Below are positions 9,042-17,261 of a stretch of 64,000 nt of DNA, piece by piece. Every line of letters begins with the position of its first letter. Position 1 is the first letter of the stretch. The position numbers and the translations under genes were made by a program. The stretch is taken from the NCBI GenBank assembly GCA_020638795.1, contig JACKHW010000002.1, forward strand, positions 124,001-188,000, written 5' to 3'. The notes beneath the pieces were generated by a model. It did no database searches, had not been told where the DNA came from, and saw only the letters and a list, made by a program, of their open reading frames with translations. The DNA is from Planctomycetota bacterium. Lineage in GTDB: Bacteria > Planctomycetota > UBA1135 > GCA-002748355.

Positions 9042-9953
9042 ATGGCGCTCCCCCTCGGCACGCTCGCGCTCGGCGGCGGTTGGCTCGCACTTCATACGCC
9101 CGATTCGTGCCGCTCGGCGGCCTTGCGTGCGCTCGACCTCGGGTTCGATGCACTGGTGCCGGCGCCGACGGCCAAGCGCTTCCCGTGGCAGACTCTGCGC
9201 GCCGAGATCGAGGACCTGCCGATCGGCGTGCCGGCGATCCGGGTCGATCCTCCATTCGAGACCAAGAGCGGATCGCTCGCTTCGAGTCGGGCGGATGACG
9301 TGCTCGCGGCGCGAGCGCGCTTCGAACGGGCGGCCGAACTCGCCGCACGGCTCGGCGTGGCGACGCTGATTTTCGAGGCGCCGTCGCTCGGCCTGCCACT
9401 CTCGAGCGAAACGCGCGAGGAGCTCGAGGCCGCGTTGACCGTCGGGCGCGAGCCCGATACCGAGCTTTTCGAACGCGCCGCCGCCGCGGTCGAGGCACGC
9501 CGCGACGCAGGTCTCGAGCATGCCTGTCGCCATCTTCATGGCTTGCTTCGGCAGTTCCCGGATCTGCATGTCTGTCTGACGGAATCTCCGGATCTCGGTT
9601 CTCTCAGCGGGTTTACGGCGATCGAGGCCATGTTGGACGATCTCGCCGGGCTGCGGAGGCTGCACTATTGGCACCAAGCTGCCATCGTGTCGTGGCAAGC
9701 CGCGAGCGGAGGGCCAGCGACGGGTCACGTGCTCGAAAATCTATCCAAGTATCTGCGAGGAATGGACTTAGCGGATTACGGAGAGCATGGCTACCGGTCG
9801 GTACCGGGATCCGGCCTCGTAGACTACCGCCTTCTTGCGCCCTATACCGGCCCCGCGGGATCGCGCCATTCTTGCTGTCTCGAACTCGATCCGGCCTGCC
9901 GGGTCGACGAAGTGAAGCAGGGCCGAGCTTTTCTCGGAAAGTTCGGCCTCTAA
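9042..9953 (+). CDS. TIM-barrel protein, xylose-isomerase/AP-endonuclease-2 superfamily-like
   Basis: A 303-residue protein from ATG 9042, preceded by a GAGG at a suitable distance. The alternation of strands and helices (ALRALDLGFDALVPAP near 27, then ERAAELAARLGVATLIFEAP near 95, then LLRQFPDLHVCLTESPDLGSL near 165) fits the sugar-isomerase-like TIM-barrel fold. The metal-binding His and Glu set of xylose isomerases is only partly recognisable (CLTESPD, YWHQ), so catalysis is uncertain. The protein ends with VDEVKQGRAFLGKFGL. It is divergent from aconitase and is followed, after a hairpin, by a DHH phosphoesterase on the same strand. Substrate is unknown. Confidence 0.6.
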   Translation: MALPLGTLALGGGWLALHTPDSCRSAALRALDLGFDALVPAPTAKRFPWQTLRAEIEDLPIGVPAIRVDPPFETKSGSLASSRADDVLAARARFERAAELAARLGVATLIFEAPSLGLPLSSETREELEAALTVGREPDTELFERAAAAVEARRDAGLEHACRHLHGLLRQFPDLHVCLTESPDLGSLSGFTAIEAMLDDLAGLRRLHYWHQAAIVSWQAASGGPATGHVLENLSKYLRGMDLADYGEHGYRSVPGSGLVDYRLLAPYTGPAGSRHSCCLELDPACRVDEVKQGRAFLGKFGL

Positions 9954-9954
9954 G

Positions 9955-9997
9955 GCGGAGCGGCTCCGTAGCCGAAGGATTGTTAGAGCCGCTCTGC
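9955..9997 (+). terminator. GC-rich hairpin after the TIM-barrel gene
   Basis: An inverted repeat beginning two bases after the TAA: left arm GCGGAGCGGCTC at 9955-9966 pairs with GAGCCGCTCTGC at 9986-9997 (twelve pairs with one G-U), around a 19-base loop. No U-tract follows, so an intrinsic terminator is only one reading. It could equally attenuate or stabilise the transcript running into the DHH gene, whose start is 23 bases downstream. Confidence 0.5.
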
Positions 9998-10020
9998 GGC
10001 AGCCTGCCGTGTCCGAGTCC

Positions 10021-11052
10021 ATGACGACGACCCTCGAGAAACCCAGCCGTGTTCACGAACTCCTCGAAGCGTTCGAGGGGTGTCGCCGCGTGCTCGTACT
10101 GAGCCACAACAATCCCGACCCCGATTCGATGGGGGGCGGCTTCGGACTGCGCTTCCTCCTCGAGAAGCGGCTCGGCGTGTCGACGACGTTCGCGTATCGC
10201 GGGGACATCTTCCGCGCCGAGAACCTCGAGATGGTGCGCGCGCTCGGCATCGGCCTCGTGCGGCTCGAGGACATCGACGTCATGCGCTTCGATGGCTTCG
10301 CGATGGTCGACACGCAACCGGGGTTCGGCCACACGTTCGTACCGCCGGGAGTGCGACTCGACGCGGTCGTCGACCACCACATACCGCCCGCGAAGGGAGC
10401 AGGGCCGAGCGTCTTCCGCGATGTTCGCACGGATGTCGGTGCGACGTGCTCGATCGTCACCGGCTACCTGATGGATCTCGGACTCGATATTCCGCCGCGA
10501 GTCGCGACTGCGTTGCTCTACGGGATCCGCACCGACACGGCAGACCTGTCGCGCAATACGAGTCCGCTCGACGAGCGCGCCTACCTGCACCTCATGCAGC
10601 GTGCGGATCGCAAGGCGCTCGCGTCGATCGCACAACCGTCGTTGCCAGCCAACTACTTCAAAGTCTTTCGTCAGGCACTGAACGCGACCCGCATTCACGG
10701 AAAGCTCGCGGTGTGCAGCCTCGGCACGACCGAGAACCCCGAGATCGTCGCCGAATACGCCGACCTCTTGCTGCGTCTCGAAGGGACCGAATGGGTCGTG
10801 ACCGGCGGCCTCTACAAGAACACGTACTACGTGTCGGTGCGTGCGAAGACATACGGCCGGGATGCGTGGTCGCTCCTGCGCGAAGTGCTCGATGGCGAAG
10901 GTAGCTACGGTGGCCACGGGACGGTCGGTGGTGCGAGTATCCCGCTCGAGGACGACAGCCCGCGAACGCTTCGCCGGCTCGAGCGGCGCCTCTATCAGCG
11001 ATTGCTCGACGCGCTCGGTGAAGCGCAGACACCCGCGAAGCGATTGATCTGA
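10021..11052 (+). CDS. DHH/DHHA1-family phosphoesterase (NrnA-like)
   Basis: A 343-residue cytoplasmic phosphoesterase. The N-terminal DHH domain has the metal-binding motifs SHNNPDPDSMG (motif I), AMVDTQPG (motif II) and VVDHHIPP (motif III, the DHH triad). YGIRTDTADLSR corresponds to motif IV. The C-terminal DHHA1 domain carries the glycine-rich GGHGTVGGASIPL that binds the nucleotide phosphate. NrnA-type enzymes degrade nano-RNA and 3'-phosphoadenosine 5'-phosphate; other members hydrolyse cyclic dinucleotides or are uncharacterised, so the substrate is left open. The ATG at 10021 is preferred; an in-frame GTG at 10009 would add four residues. Confidence 0.85.
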   Translation: MTTTLEKPSRVHELLEAFEGCRRVLVLSHNNPDPDSMGGGFGLRFLLEKRLGVSTTFAYRGDIFRAENLEMVRALGIGLVRLEDIDVMRFDGFAMVDTQPGFGHTFVPPGVRLDAVVDHHIPPAKGAGPSVFRDVRTDVGATCSIVTGYLMDLGLDIPPRVATALLYGIRTDTADLSRNTSPLDERAYLHLMQRADRKALASIAQPSLPANYFKVFRQALNATRIHGKLAVCSLGTTENPEIVAEYADLLLRLEGTEWVVTGGLYKNTYYVSVRAKTYGRDAWSLLREVLDGEGSYGGHGTVGGASIPLEDDSPRTLRRLERRLYQRLLDALGEAQTPAKRLI

Positions 11053-11103
11053 GTCGTGACGGCGGCGGGAGCGGTGTGGGCCGTTGGTACCAACGCGTGC
11101 GTC

Positions 11104-11994
11104 TCATCGATCGCGCCGCTCGGGGACGTGCCTGCGAACGAGATCGGGGATCATGTAGAGGCAGTCCACGTGGATGCCGGCACCGGCTTCGTCGAACGTA
11201 TAGAGGTGGAATCCACGCTGGTGGAACTCGCTCGCGATCGGGATTCCTCGCACGGTGAATCGCGCGCTCGGCTCGCGCGTGCCGGCGACGCTCGCGAGGA
11301 GGAGATCGGCGCATTCGCTGGTCGAGGCGTAGTCGGTTTGATACATGCCATGCGCGACGACGAAGGTCTTCTCGCCGCGCGCAGCAGCCTGCGCGAAGCG
11401 GATGAAGTCGATCATCTGATGGATAGCCGGAGCGCGCACGTCATCGTCGACGACGTTGGCGTAGATCGAATCGGCGGAGACGAGCGCATCGATGCGATCG
11501 AAGAACTCTGGCTCTCTCAGGAGCTCGCGCACGGCGCCGTAGCCAGCACTGAAGAACGTGATCAGGATCGGATCGAAACGCACGGCTTGTCCGACGCGTG
11601 CCGTGAGTTCTCGTTCGCCCGCAAGGAGGAGCTCGCGAAACGCTGCCGCGTTCTGATAAGGCTTCGAGAATGCACTCGATCGTCCCGCGAGTGTCGAGGC
11701 GATCAGCACCCCGCCGCGATTCATGCGAGCGAAGTTCTCCTCGGCGATGGTCGTGCCACCTTGGAAGTGGATCGAGAGCGGAACGCGTCCATCTGCCTCG
11801 ACGACCACATCCGCCGGCACGAGCATGCGCGCATTGACGAGTTCGACCCGATCGCCACGCGCCAGACGCTCGAGCGACTCGATTGACGAGGGCAAGCGCG
11901 TCGGCACACGCGTCTCGTCCGCGACGCTCTGGCACGCGACGAGCCCGACGAAGCACAAGAAAGTGGCGCGAAACGACCCTGGCACTCTGGTCAT
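11104..11994 (-). CDS. Putative lipoprotein with alpha/beta-hydrolase-like motifs
   Basis: A 296-residue exported protein. The ATG at 11994 starts a signal ending in the good lipobox LVAC (Cys21) and overlaps the TGA of the upstream small membrane gene by four bases. Motifs in order suggest an alpha/beta-hydrolase fold: ITFFSAGYGAVREL resembles a nucleophile elbow with Ser, ALVSADSIYA the acid strand, and VVAHGMYQT a catalytic His. HFQGGTTIAEENF could be the oxyanion region. The canonical GxSxG is not present (it reads F-S-A-G-Y-G), so activity is inferred only. It is the last gene of an operon with an acyl-CoA synthetase and thiD, but no common pathway is apparent. Confidence 0.62.
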   Translation of the reverse strand: MTRVPGSFRATFLCFVGLVACQSVADETRVPTRLPSSIESLERLARGDRVELVNARMLVPADVVVEADGRVPLSIHFQGGTTIAEENFARMNRGGVLIASTLAGRSSAFSKPYQNAAAFRELLLAGERELTARVGQAVRFDPILITFFSAGYGAVRELLREPEFFDRIDALVSADSIYANVVDDDVRAPAIHQMIDFIRFAQAAARGEKTFVVAHGMYQTDYASTSECADLLLASVAGTREPSARFTVRGIPIASEFHQRGFHLYTFDEAGAGIHVDCLYMIPDLVRRHVPERRDR

Positions 11995-12305
11995 GGGCTG
12001 CCGAGCTTCGTGGTGAGGTCGATCGCGCGGATCACGAGGATCGTCAATGCGATCGTCGTGGGTAGACCGACGAGCATCGTCACGACCAGCCAGCGGCTCG
12101 GTCGTGACCTCATCGCCCACAGGGTGACGATGGCGTCCGCGATTGCCGTGGCGACGAGCGGGGCGGACCACCCGGTCTTTTGACCCGTGATCGCGTGGTA
12201 GAGAAACGCCGTCAGGATCGGGGTCACGATCGTCGTCAAGAACAGGCATGCTCCGACGAACTCGATGCGGCCGTGACGGGTCAGGTCGATGTCGCTGTCG
12301 TTCAT
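11991..12305 (-). CDS. Small three-helix membrane protein
   Basis: A 104-residue protein from ATG 12305 (MNDSDIDLTRHGRIEF). Three hydrophobic segments are visible: VGACLFLTTIVTPILTAFLY, LVATAIADAIVTLWAM and WLVVTMLVGLPTTIALTILV. Short charged loops lie between them. No family is recognised. It sits 41 bases downstream of thiD and overlaps the following lipoprotein by four bases, so it is translationally coupled to a periplasm-facing protein. A membrane partner or transport role is possible but unproven. Confidence 0.62.
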   Translation of the reverse strand: MNDSDIDLTRHGRIEFVGACLFLTTIVTPILTAFLYHAITGQKTGWSAPLVATAIADAIVTLWAMRSRPSRWLVVTMLVGLPTTIALTILVIRAIDLTTKLGSP

Positions 12306-12346
12306 GTCGGGACATGCGCATGTGCTTCGAGGCGTGGGCCATCGAT

Positions 12347-13096
12347 TCAGCCGATTCTGAGTTCGTTCCAGACTTGCTGTAGGCGATGCCCCGCGACGCG
12401 CGCTGCCATCGCGATGTCGAGGCCGTCGGCGAGTCCCGCGGTCAAGAACGAGGACAACGTACATCCCGTGCCGCGTCGACCCCGGCCGTCTTCTCGACGC
12501 GCCCGGCTGTAGCGCCATTCTCCATCCGCGCTCACGAGGCGGTCGACGACCATCGTCTTCGAGTCGGCGTGCCCGCCCTTGAGCAGGACCGCACCGAAGC
12601 CGAGTGCGAGAAGCTCTTGGAGCGCATCGTCAGCTAGGAAATCGTCATTTGCTCGGGGAGGTGACGCGAGCCACGCGAGTTCTGGCCGGTTGGGCGTCAG
12701 GATGGCGTGGAGCGGCCCGACATCGTCCCGCAAGATCTCACGCCCCTCGGCTTCGACCGAGAAGCCGCCCGACGACGGACCGCGCACCGGATCCACGACC
12801 AGCGGGATGCCGCGCGCGACCAGCTTCGCGACGCGAGGCAAGAGCGTTCGCCAGACCGACGCATGGACGACGAGTCCGATCTTGATGGCGTGGACCTCCG
12901 CACTCTCGACGACGTCGTCGAGCGTGTCCGCGAGCCACGCATCATCGATCGGGTCGGCGCGGACGACTCGGCTCTGCAGTGTCAGGCACGTCGGAATCGC
13001 GATCGCGTCGTGCCCGCACTTGGCCAGCGCCCATACGTCGCGTCGAAGGCCGGCTGCGCCGCTCGGGTCGACTCCAGCGAGGACGAGGATGCTCAT
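12347..13096 (-). CDS. thiD: Hydroxymethylpyrimidine/phosphomethylpyrimidine kinase
   Basis: A 249-residue ribokinase-fold enzyme that phosphorylates HMP and HMP-P in thiamine biosynthesis. Signatures: AGVDPSGAAGL at the N-terminus (substrate loop), VVDPVRGPSSG, LTPNRPEL (the LTPN-E motif) and RGTGCTLSS with the catalytic GTGCT anion hole near residue 210. The usual Gln-Ala-Asp after the glycine loop is replaced by Arg-Arg-Asp, so the family member is slightly divergent. It overlaps the acyl-CoA synthetase upstream by four bases. No thiamine riboswitch or other thi gene is present in the window, so it appears to be a stand-alone kinase supporting salvage. Confidence 0.88.
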   Translation of the reverse strand: MSILVLAGVDPSGAAGLRRDVWALAKCGHDAIAIPTCLTLQSRVVRADPIDDAWLADTLDDVVESAEVHAIKIGLVVHASVWRTLLPRVAKLVARGIPLVVDPVRGPSSGGFSVEAEGREILRDDVGPLHAILTPNRPELAWLASPPRANDDFLADDALQELLALGFGAVLLKGGHADSKTMVVDRLVSADGEWRYSRARREDGRGRRGTGCTLSSFLTAGLADGLDIAMAARVAGHRLQQVWNELRIG

Positions 13097-14916
13097 GGAT
13101 AGAGCGCGTCGATGACCGATGCGTGTTGCTCGGCGATCACGTGTCGGCGGAGCTTGAGCGTTGCCGTCATCGTTCCGTCGTCGACCGAGAACGCGCGATC
13201 CATCACGCAGAACGGCCCGACGCGATCGATCTTCCGGAAGCCGGCCTCGATGGTCAGGAGGCCGTCAATCTCCGCTCGCAGACGTTCGCAAAGCGCCTCG
13301 TCCTTCGGATCGAAGCGTCCGAGTTCACTCTCGCAGAGCTCGGGGTTTGCGACGATGAGCGCACCGATCACCTTGCGATCTTGGCCAACCAGCATCACCT
13401 GGTCGATCCAGGGACTTGTCTTGAGCCGACATTCGATCGGTTCGGGTTCGACGTTCTCGCCGCCGGCGAGCACGATCGTGTCCTTGATCCGCCCCGTGAT
13501 GCGGAACCACCCATCGGCGTCGCGGCTTCCGAGGTCCCCGGTCGAGAACCACCCGTCGTCCGCCAACACGTCGCGTGTCGATCGATCGTCGCGATAGTAA
13601 CCTCGCATGACCTGCGGTCCGCGTGCCTGGATCTCACCGACTGCTTCGACTTCGTCGACGACACGCCCGTCGCGCAGGATGCGCAGTTCCGTCCCTGGCA
13701 GGGGTGGGCCGATCGAACCGACCCGATTGCCATCCGGCACTCGCACGGTCAACACCGGGCTCGTCTCCGTCAGCCCGTAGCCGTTGAGGAATGGAACGCC
13801 GACCTCGAGCAACAACCGGTCGACTTCCTCCGGCAGGCTCCCGCCGCCCGACACTGCGAGCGCGATGTTGCCACCGAGAGCAGCGTGCACGGGTGCGAGC
13901 AGCTTTCGCGCGAGCCAGGCATGGAAGCGTCGCAGGGCGCTTCCACGACGTGTGCGAAGCGCGCGGCGCCCGATGCGTCGCACCGCGGCAACGACGCGAC
14001 GCTTGCGCGCGGGAAGCGCGTCGAGCTTCTTCTGCATCCCGGCTGCGATCAGTTCCCAGATGCGTGGCACGAACGCGACGATATCGGGCCGGAACTCCGC
14101 GAGATCCGCCGTGAGCCGGCGCGTGTCCGTGTAGACGATGCAGCAGCAGCGCGAGATCGACACGTACTCGAAGATGCGCTCGAACATGTGCCAACTCGGA
14201 AGAATCGACAGCATCGTGCCGCGTCCAGGAAACGCGAGCGTGGCGTTGACCGCGTCGATGTTCGACACGAGGTTCGCGTGCGTGAGCATCACGCCCTTCG
14301 GATTCCCGGTCGTGCCGCTCGTGTAGACGATCGTGCACAGGTCGTCGGGGGTGGGGTGTGCGCTTGCGAGGCGCTCGCTCGCTTGGGGGGATGCCGCCAA
14401 TGCTCTGCCGCGCTCGAGCCACGCGCCCAGTTCTTCGGGGATCACGACCACGGAGACGCCGCTCCGATCATCCTTGCCGACATTCTGGTTCTGAAGGCCG
14501 AGATCGAGCTGCTGGCCGAGCAGCACGAGCCGTGCGCCCGAGTGCTCGACGATCGTGCGGAGTTCGGCGGGCGAGCTGTCGGTTCCGCGCGGCACCGATA
14601 CGAGTCCGGCCCTCGCAATCGCCTGATCGCAGAGCAGCCAAGCCCGACAGTTGTCCGCGAAGAGCGCAACACGCGTCCCGGGCTCGGGCACGCGGTCGAG
14701 CAGGGCAAGCGCCAGCGCATCGACGTCCGCATCGAAACGCGCATAGCTGACCTCGGCGGCCTGGCGAGGGTTCTCACGGCGCAGGAGCGGCGCTTCCGGG
14801 CACGTTGCCGCCGAGTGCGCGAGGACGTCACTCAGGGTTCGAGCTACGCCGTTGCCCGGAGCCCGCGTGGTCGCTTCGATCTCGGCCGTCTGCACGCCTG
14901 CCATGCGCGTGATCAT
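13093..14916 (-). CDS. AMP-dependent long-chain acyl-CoA synthetase
   Basis: A 607-residue adenylate-forming enzyme of the ANL superfamily that activates fatty acids with ATP and CoA. Visible motifs: the P-loop-like TIVYTSGTTGNPKGVMLTH (A3), GYGLTETSPVL (A5), STGDLGSRDADGWFRITGR (A7/A8) and KDTIVLAGGENVEPEPIE. The length and the full set of core motifs match FadD/FACL-type ligases. It is the first gene of a four-gene minus-strand cluster and overlaps thiD by four bases. The ATG at 14916 is used; a second ATG lies at 14904. Chain-length preference cannot be read from the sequence. Confidence 0.93.
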   Translation of the reverse strand: MITRMAGVQTAEIEATTRAPGNGVARTLSDVLAHSAATCPEAPLLRRENPRQAAEVSYARFDADVDALALALLDRVPEPGTRVALFADNCRAWLLCDQAIARAGLVSVPRGTDSSPAELRTIVEHSGARLVLLGQQLDLGLQNQNVGKDDRSGVSVVVIPEELGAWLERGRALAASPQASERLASAHPTPDDLCTIVYTSGTTGNPKGVMLTHANLVSNIDAVNATLAFPGRGTMLSILPSWHMFERIFEYVSISRCCCIVYTDTRRLTADLAEFRPDIVAFVPRIWELIAAGMQKKLDALPARKRRVVAAVRRIGRRALRTRRGSALRRFHAWLARKLLAPVHAALGGNIALAVSGGGSLPEEVDRLLLEVGVPFLNGYGLTETSPVLTVRVPDGNRVGSIGPPLPGTELRILRDGRVVDEVEAVGEIQARGPQVMRGYYRDDRSTRDVLADDGWFSTGDLGSRDADGWFRITGRIKDTIVLAGGENVEPEPIECRLKTSPWIDQVMLVGQDRKVIGALIVANPELCESELGRFDPKDEALCERLRAEIDGLLTIEAGFRKIDRVGPFCVMDRAFSVDDGTMTATLKLRRHVIAEQHASVIDALYP

Positions 14917-15035
14917 AGGGCTCGGACCCCGCAGGTCCTCGGGGGAGGAACACGAGAGGTGATCCTCGTGCTGCGGTCTTGACTTGGAGTTCCTGCTGCC
15001 TAGAGTCCTCGCCCCAGCAACAGAAGTTGTTGTGA

Positions 15036-15111
15036 GCGGGTGTAGCTCAGCGGCTAGAGCATCACGTTGCCAACGTGAGGGTCGTCGGTTCGAATCCGAT
15101 CACCCGCTCCA
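15036..15111 (+). tRNA. tRNA-Gly(GCC)
   Basis: A 76-base cloverleaf. The acceptor stem GCGGGTG at 15036-15042 pairs with CACCCGC at 15101-15107; the D arm is GCTC/GAGC; the anticodon stem TCACG/CGTGA encloses the loop TTGCCAA, anticodon GCC; the T arm is GTCGG-TTCGAAT-CCGAT. The discriminator is T and the CCA end (15109-15111) is encoded. A five-copy 18-bp tandem repeat begins seven bases after it. Confidence 0.97.
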
Positions 15112-15118
15112 TTTGTAT

Positions 15119-15208
15119 CCCGGCGGCGCACTCAGACCCGGCGGCGCACTCAGACCCGGCGGCGCACTCAGACCCGGCGGCGCACTCAGACCCGGCGGCG
15201 CACTCAGA
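15119..15208 (+). repeat. Five perfect tandem copies of an 18-bp unit
   Basis: The unit CCCGGCGGCGCACTCAGA occurs head-to-tail at 15119, 15137, 15155, 15173 and 15191 with no differences. There are no spacers, so this is not a CRISPR array. The last copy contains the TGA stop codon (15204-15206, minus strand) of the neighbouring hydrolase. Because 18 is a multiple of three, each further copy places another in-frame TGA after it. The block lies directly between a tRNA-Gly gene and the 3' end of the hydrolase gene. Confidence 0.95.
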
Positions 15209-17261
15209 CACCGTCGCGAAGGATGCTACGCTCCCAGCGCCGTTCGAAGACGCAGGTCTCGCCCTCGTGCGCGCGCAGTTCGGCAGCGACGTGAAAGCGC
15301 AGCGCGTCGGCGCTCATCGACGTCCTGGTTTCGATGCGAATCTGCCACTCGCCACGACGTCGCACGACCACGTGATCGACTTGGCCGGATGCGGACAGGG
15401 GATCATCGTCCCGAATCGTGAACCGCTCGACGATCGAGTGACCGGACTCGATGCCGATATCGGGGATCGTTTCGAGGATCGGTTCGCCGTCCTCGGCGGC
15501 ATCCGTCGTGGATCGATAGACGGTTTCGTCGGTCGCGACATCCCAAGTCACCGTGCGCTCGACGTCGGTGTCGGGCTCACCGTGCGTGGATTGCGGTTCT
15601 GACGGAGGATCATCCTCGGGTGCCGCGAACGGCTTCAATGCGTCGTCGACCGTGGATGGCGTTCGCACGGGGAGTAGAAGCGTCGATTCGCCGGTCATCA
15701 GCGTCAACCGCACTGGATGCGGCGCCGGCCAGACGATCGGCCAGTAGGTCGATGAGATCGAGACGCGCAGACGGTGGCCAGCCTCGAAACGGTGTGCGAC
15801 GTCGCCCAGACGCAGTCGTACCGAAAAGGGACGTCCGACCGGCAACTCGACGCTCGCCGAACCGTCGTCGCCGCGGCACAGATTGCGCACGCAGTACGTG
15901 ACGCGCGTCACGGCACCGTCGGGTGCGACGTCGTTCAGCCGGATCGCGATCAGGGCGAGCGGCCGATCGACGCTCAGGCGCAGCTCGAGCTCGGGTGCAC
16001 CGAGGATCTCGAACGGTTCGAGGATCGGTTCGGAGTCGAACGCGAGCGACTTGCCGTCGTCGGCTCGTTGATCGGTCGGCATTTCGCCCTCGACACCGAA
16101 GCCGCACCAACTCCCGGCGGTTAGGCCGACGGTCTGCGGTGAGCGCGAAGCGAGCGGTGCCGGCGGCGAAGCGCGCTCTTCGAGACGACGCCAGTTGAGG
16201 ACGAGCCGACGCGTCGTGCACCTCGGGCTGTCGGTGCTGACCAGCGGCCATGCTTCCTCGGCGACCCAACGCCCGGGACGCACGTCGTAGAACGAACGCG
16301 GCGTGACCGCGGATTGCATCCAAACGCGAAAACGCGGTTCGGTCATGATCCCGTCGTCGATGCCCTTGAGCCAGTGGTTCCACCAGCGAGTGGCTTCGGC
16401 GAGAAAATCGATAGCGGGACGCGGTATTCCCTCGTGGGGATAGACGTGCGCCCACGGGCCGATCAACGCTTTGCGTGGGCAGTTCAGACCGGCCATCAGG
16501 CGCGGGATCGCATTGCTGTAACCGTCGGCCCAACCGCCGACGGCATAGACCGGACAGCGGATCGCAGCGAAGTCCTCACAGACCGAGCCCTGCCGCCAGT
16601 AGTCGTCGCGTCGCTGGTGCTCGAGCCACTTGGCGACGAAGAGCGGCATTCGTTCGAGTCGCTCGCGCCAAATCGAGCGCCAAGCATCGCCAACGAGTTC
16701 GGGGTCTGGCGGTAATGCGTTCGATGTCATGAGCACCGAGCCCCAGATCAGGTTCTCGTTGAGCAAGCAACCGCCCATGTAGTGCGCATCGTCCGCATAG
16801 CGATCGTCGGTAGAGCAAACGCTGATCACGGCGGCGAGTGCCGGCGGTCGTCGCGCAGCGACCTGAAGCGCCGCGAAGCCGCCCCAGGACTTTCCGATCA
16901 TCCCGACTTTGCCGTTGCACCAGCGCTGCGCTGCCAGCCAGGCGATGACTTCCATCGTGTCGAGCTGTTCGCGTTCGGTGTACTCGTCGTCGAGACGACC
17001 GTCGGATTCGCCGCATCCGCGCACGTCGACACGCACGCACGCGTAGCCCTTGCGTGCGAAAAAACCGTGCATGCGTTCGTCGCGCGCGCGTGTGACGTCG
17101 CGCTTCCGGTACGGGATCGATTCGAGAATCGCAGGCACTCGCTCGCGAGCAGCGAGCCGAGGAAGCCACATCCGAGCCGCGAGTCGGCAGCCGTCGCTCA
17201 AGGGGATCCAGATGTGTTCGACGTGCTCGATGTCGTCCAACGCTATGCTCGGTGTCGTCAT
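15204..17261 (-). CDS. CocE/NonD-family hydrolase (peptidase S15-like)
   Basis: A 685-residue serine hydrolase of the X-Pro dipeptidyl-peptidase/cocaine-esterase type. The N-terminal alpha/beta-hydrolase domain has YACVRVDVRGCGESDG and the nucleophile elbow GKSWGG (Ser125). GGWADGY is the usual segment before the acid, and LIGPWAHVYPHEG supplies the catalytic His. The C-terminal jelly-roll domain is seen as AGHRLRVSISSTYWPIVWPAP. There is no signal peptide, so it is cytoplasmic and probably cleaves acyl esters, amides or proline peptides. The ATG at 17261 overlaps the ATG of the divergent ATP-grasp gene within a single CATG. The stop codon lies inside a tandem repeat. Confidence 0.9.
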   Translation of the reverse strand: MTTPSIALDDIEHVEHIWIPLSDGCRLAARMWLPRLAARERVPAILESIPYRKRDVTRARDERMHGFFARKGYACVRVDVRGCGESDGRLDDEYTEREQLDTMEVIAWLAAQRWCNGKVGMIGKSWGGFAALQVAARRPPALAAVISVCSTDDRYADDAHYMGGCLLNENLIWGSVLMTSNALPPDPELVGDAWRSIWRERLERMPLFVAKWLEHQRRDDYWRQGSVCEDFAAIRCPVYAVGGWADGYSNAIPRLMAGLNCPRKALIGPWAHVYPHEGIPRPAIDFLAEATRWWNHWLKGIDDGIMTEPRFRVWMQSAVTPRSFYDVRPGRWVAEEAWPLVSTDSPRCTTRRLVLNWRRLEERASPPAPLASRSPQTVGLTAGSWCGFGVEGEMPTDQRADDGKSLAFDSEPILEPFEILGAPELELRLSVDRPLALIAIRLNDVAPDGAVTRVTYCVRNLCRGDDGSASVELPVGRPFSVRLRLGDVAHRFEAGHRLRVSISSTYWPIVWPAPHPVRLTLMTGESTLLLPVRTPSTVDDALKPFAAPEDDPPSEPQSTHGEPDTDVERTVTWDVATDETVYRSTTDAAEDGEPILETIPDIGIESGHSIVERFTIRDDDPLSASGQVDHVVVRRRGEWQIRIETRTSMSADALRFHVAAELRAHEGETCVFERRWERSILRDGV

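Noticed and set aside
15119..15208. A short CRISPR array
   Set aside because: The 18-bp units are contiguous with no spacers, and no cas gene is present.
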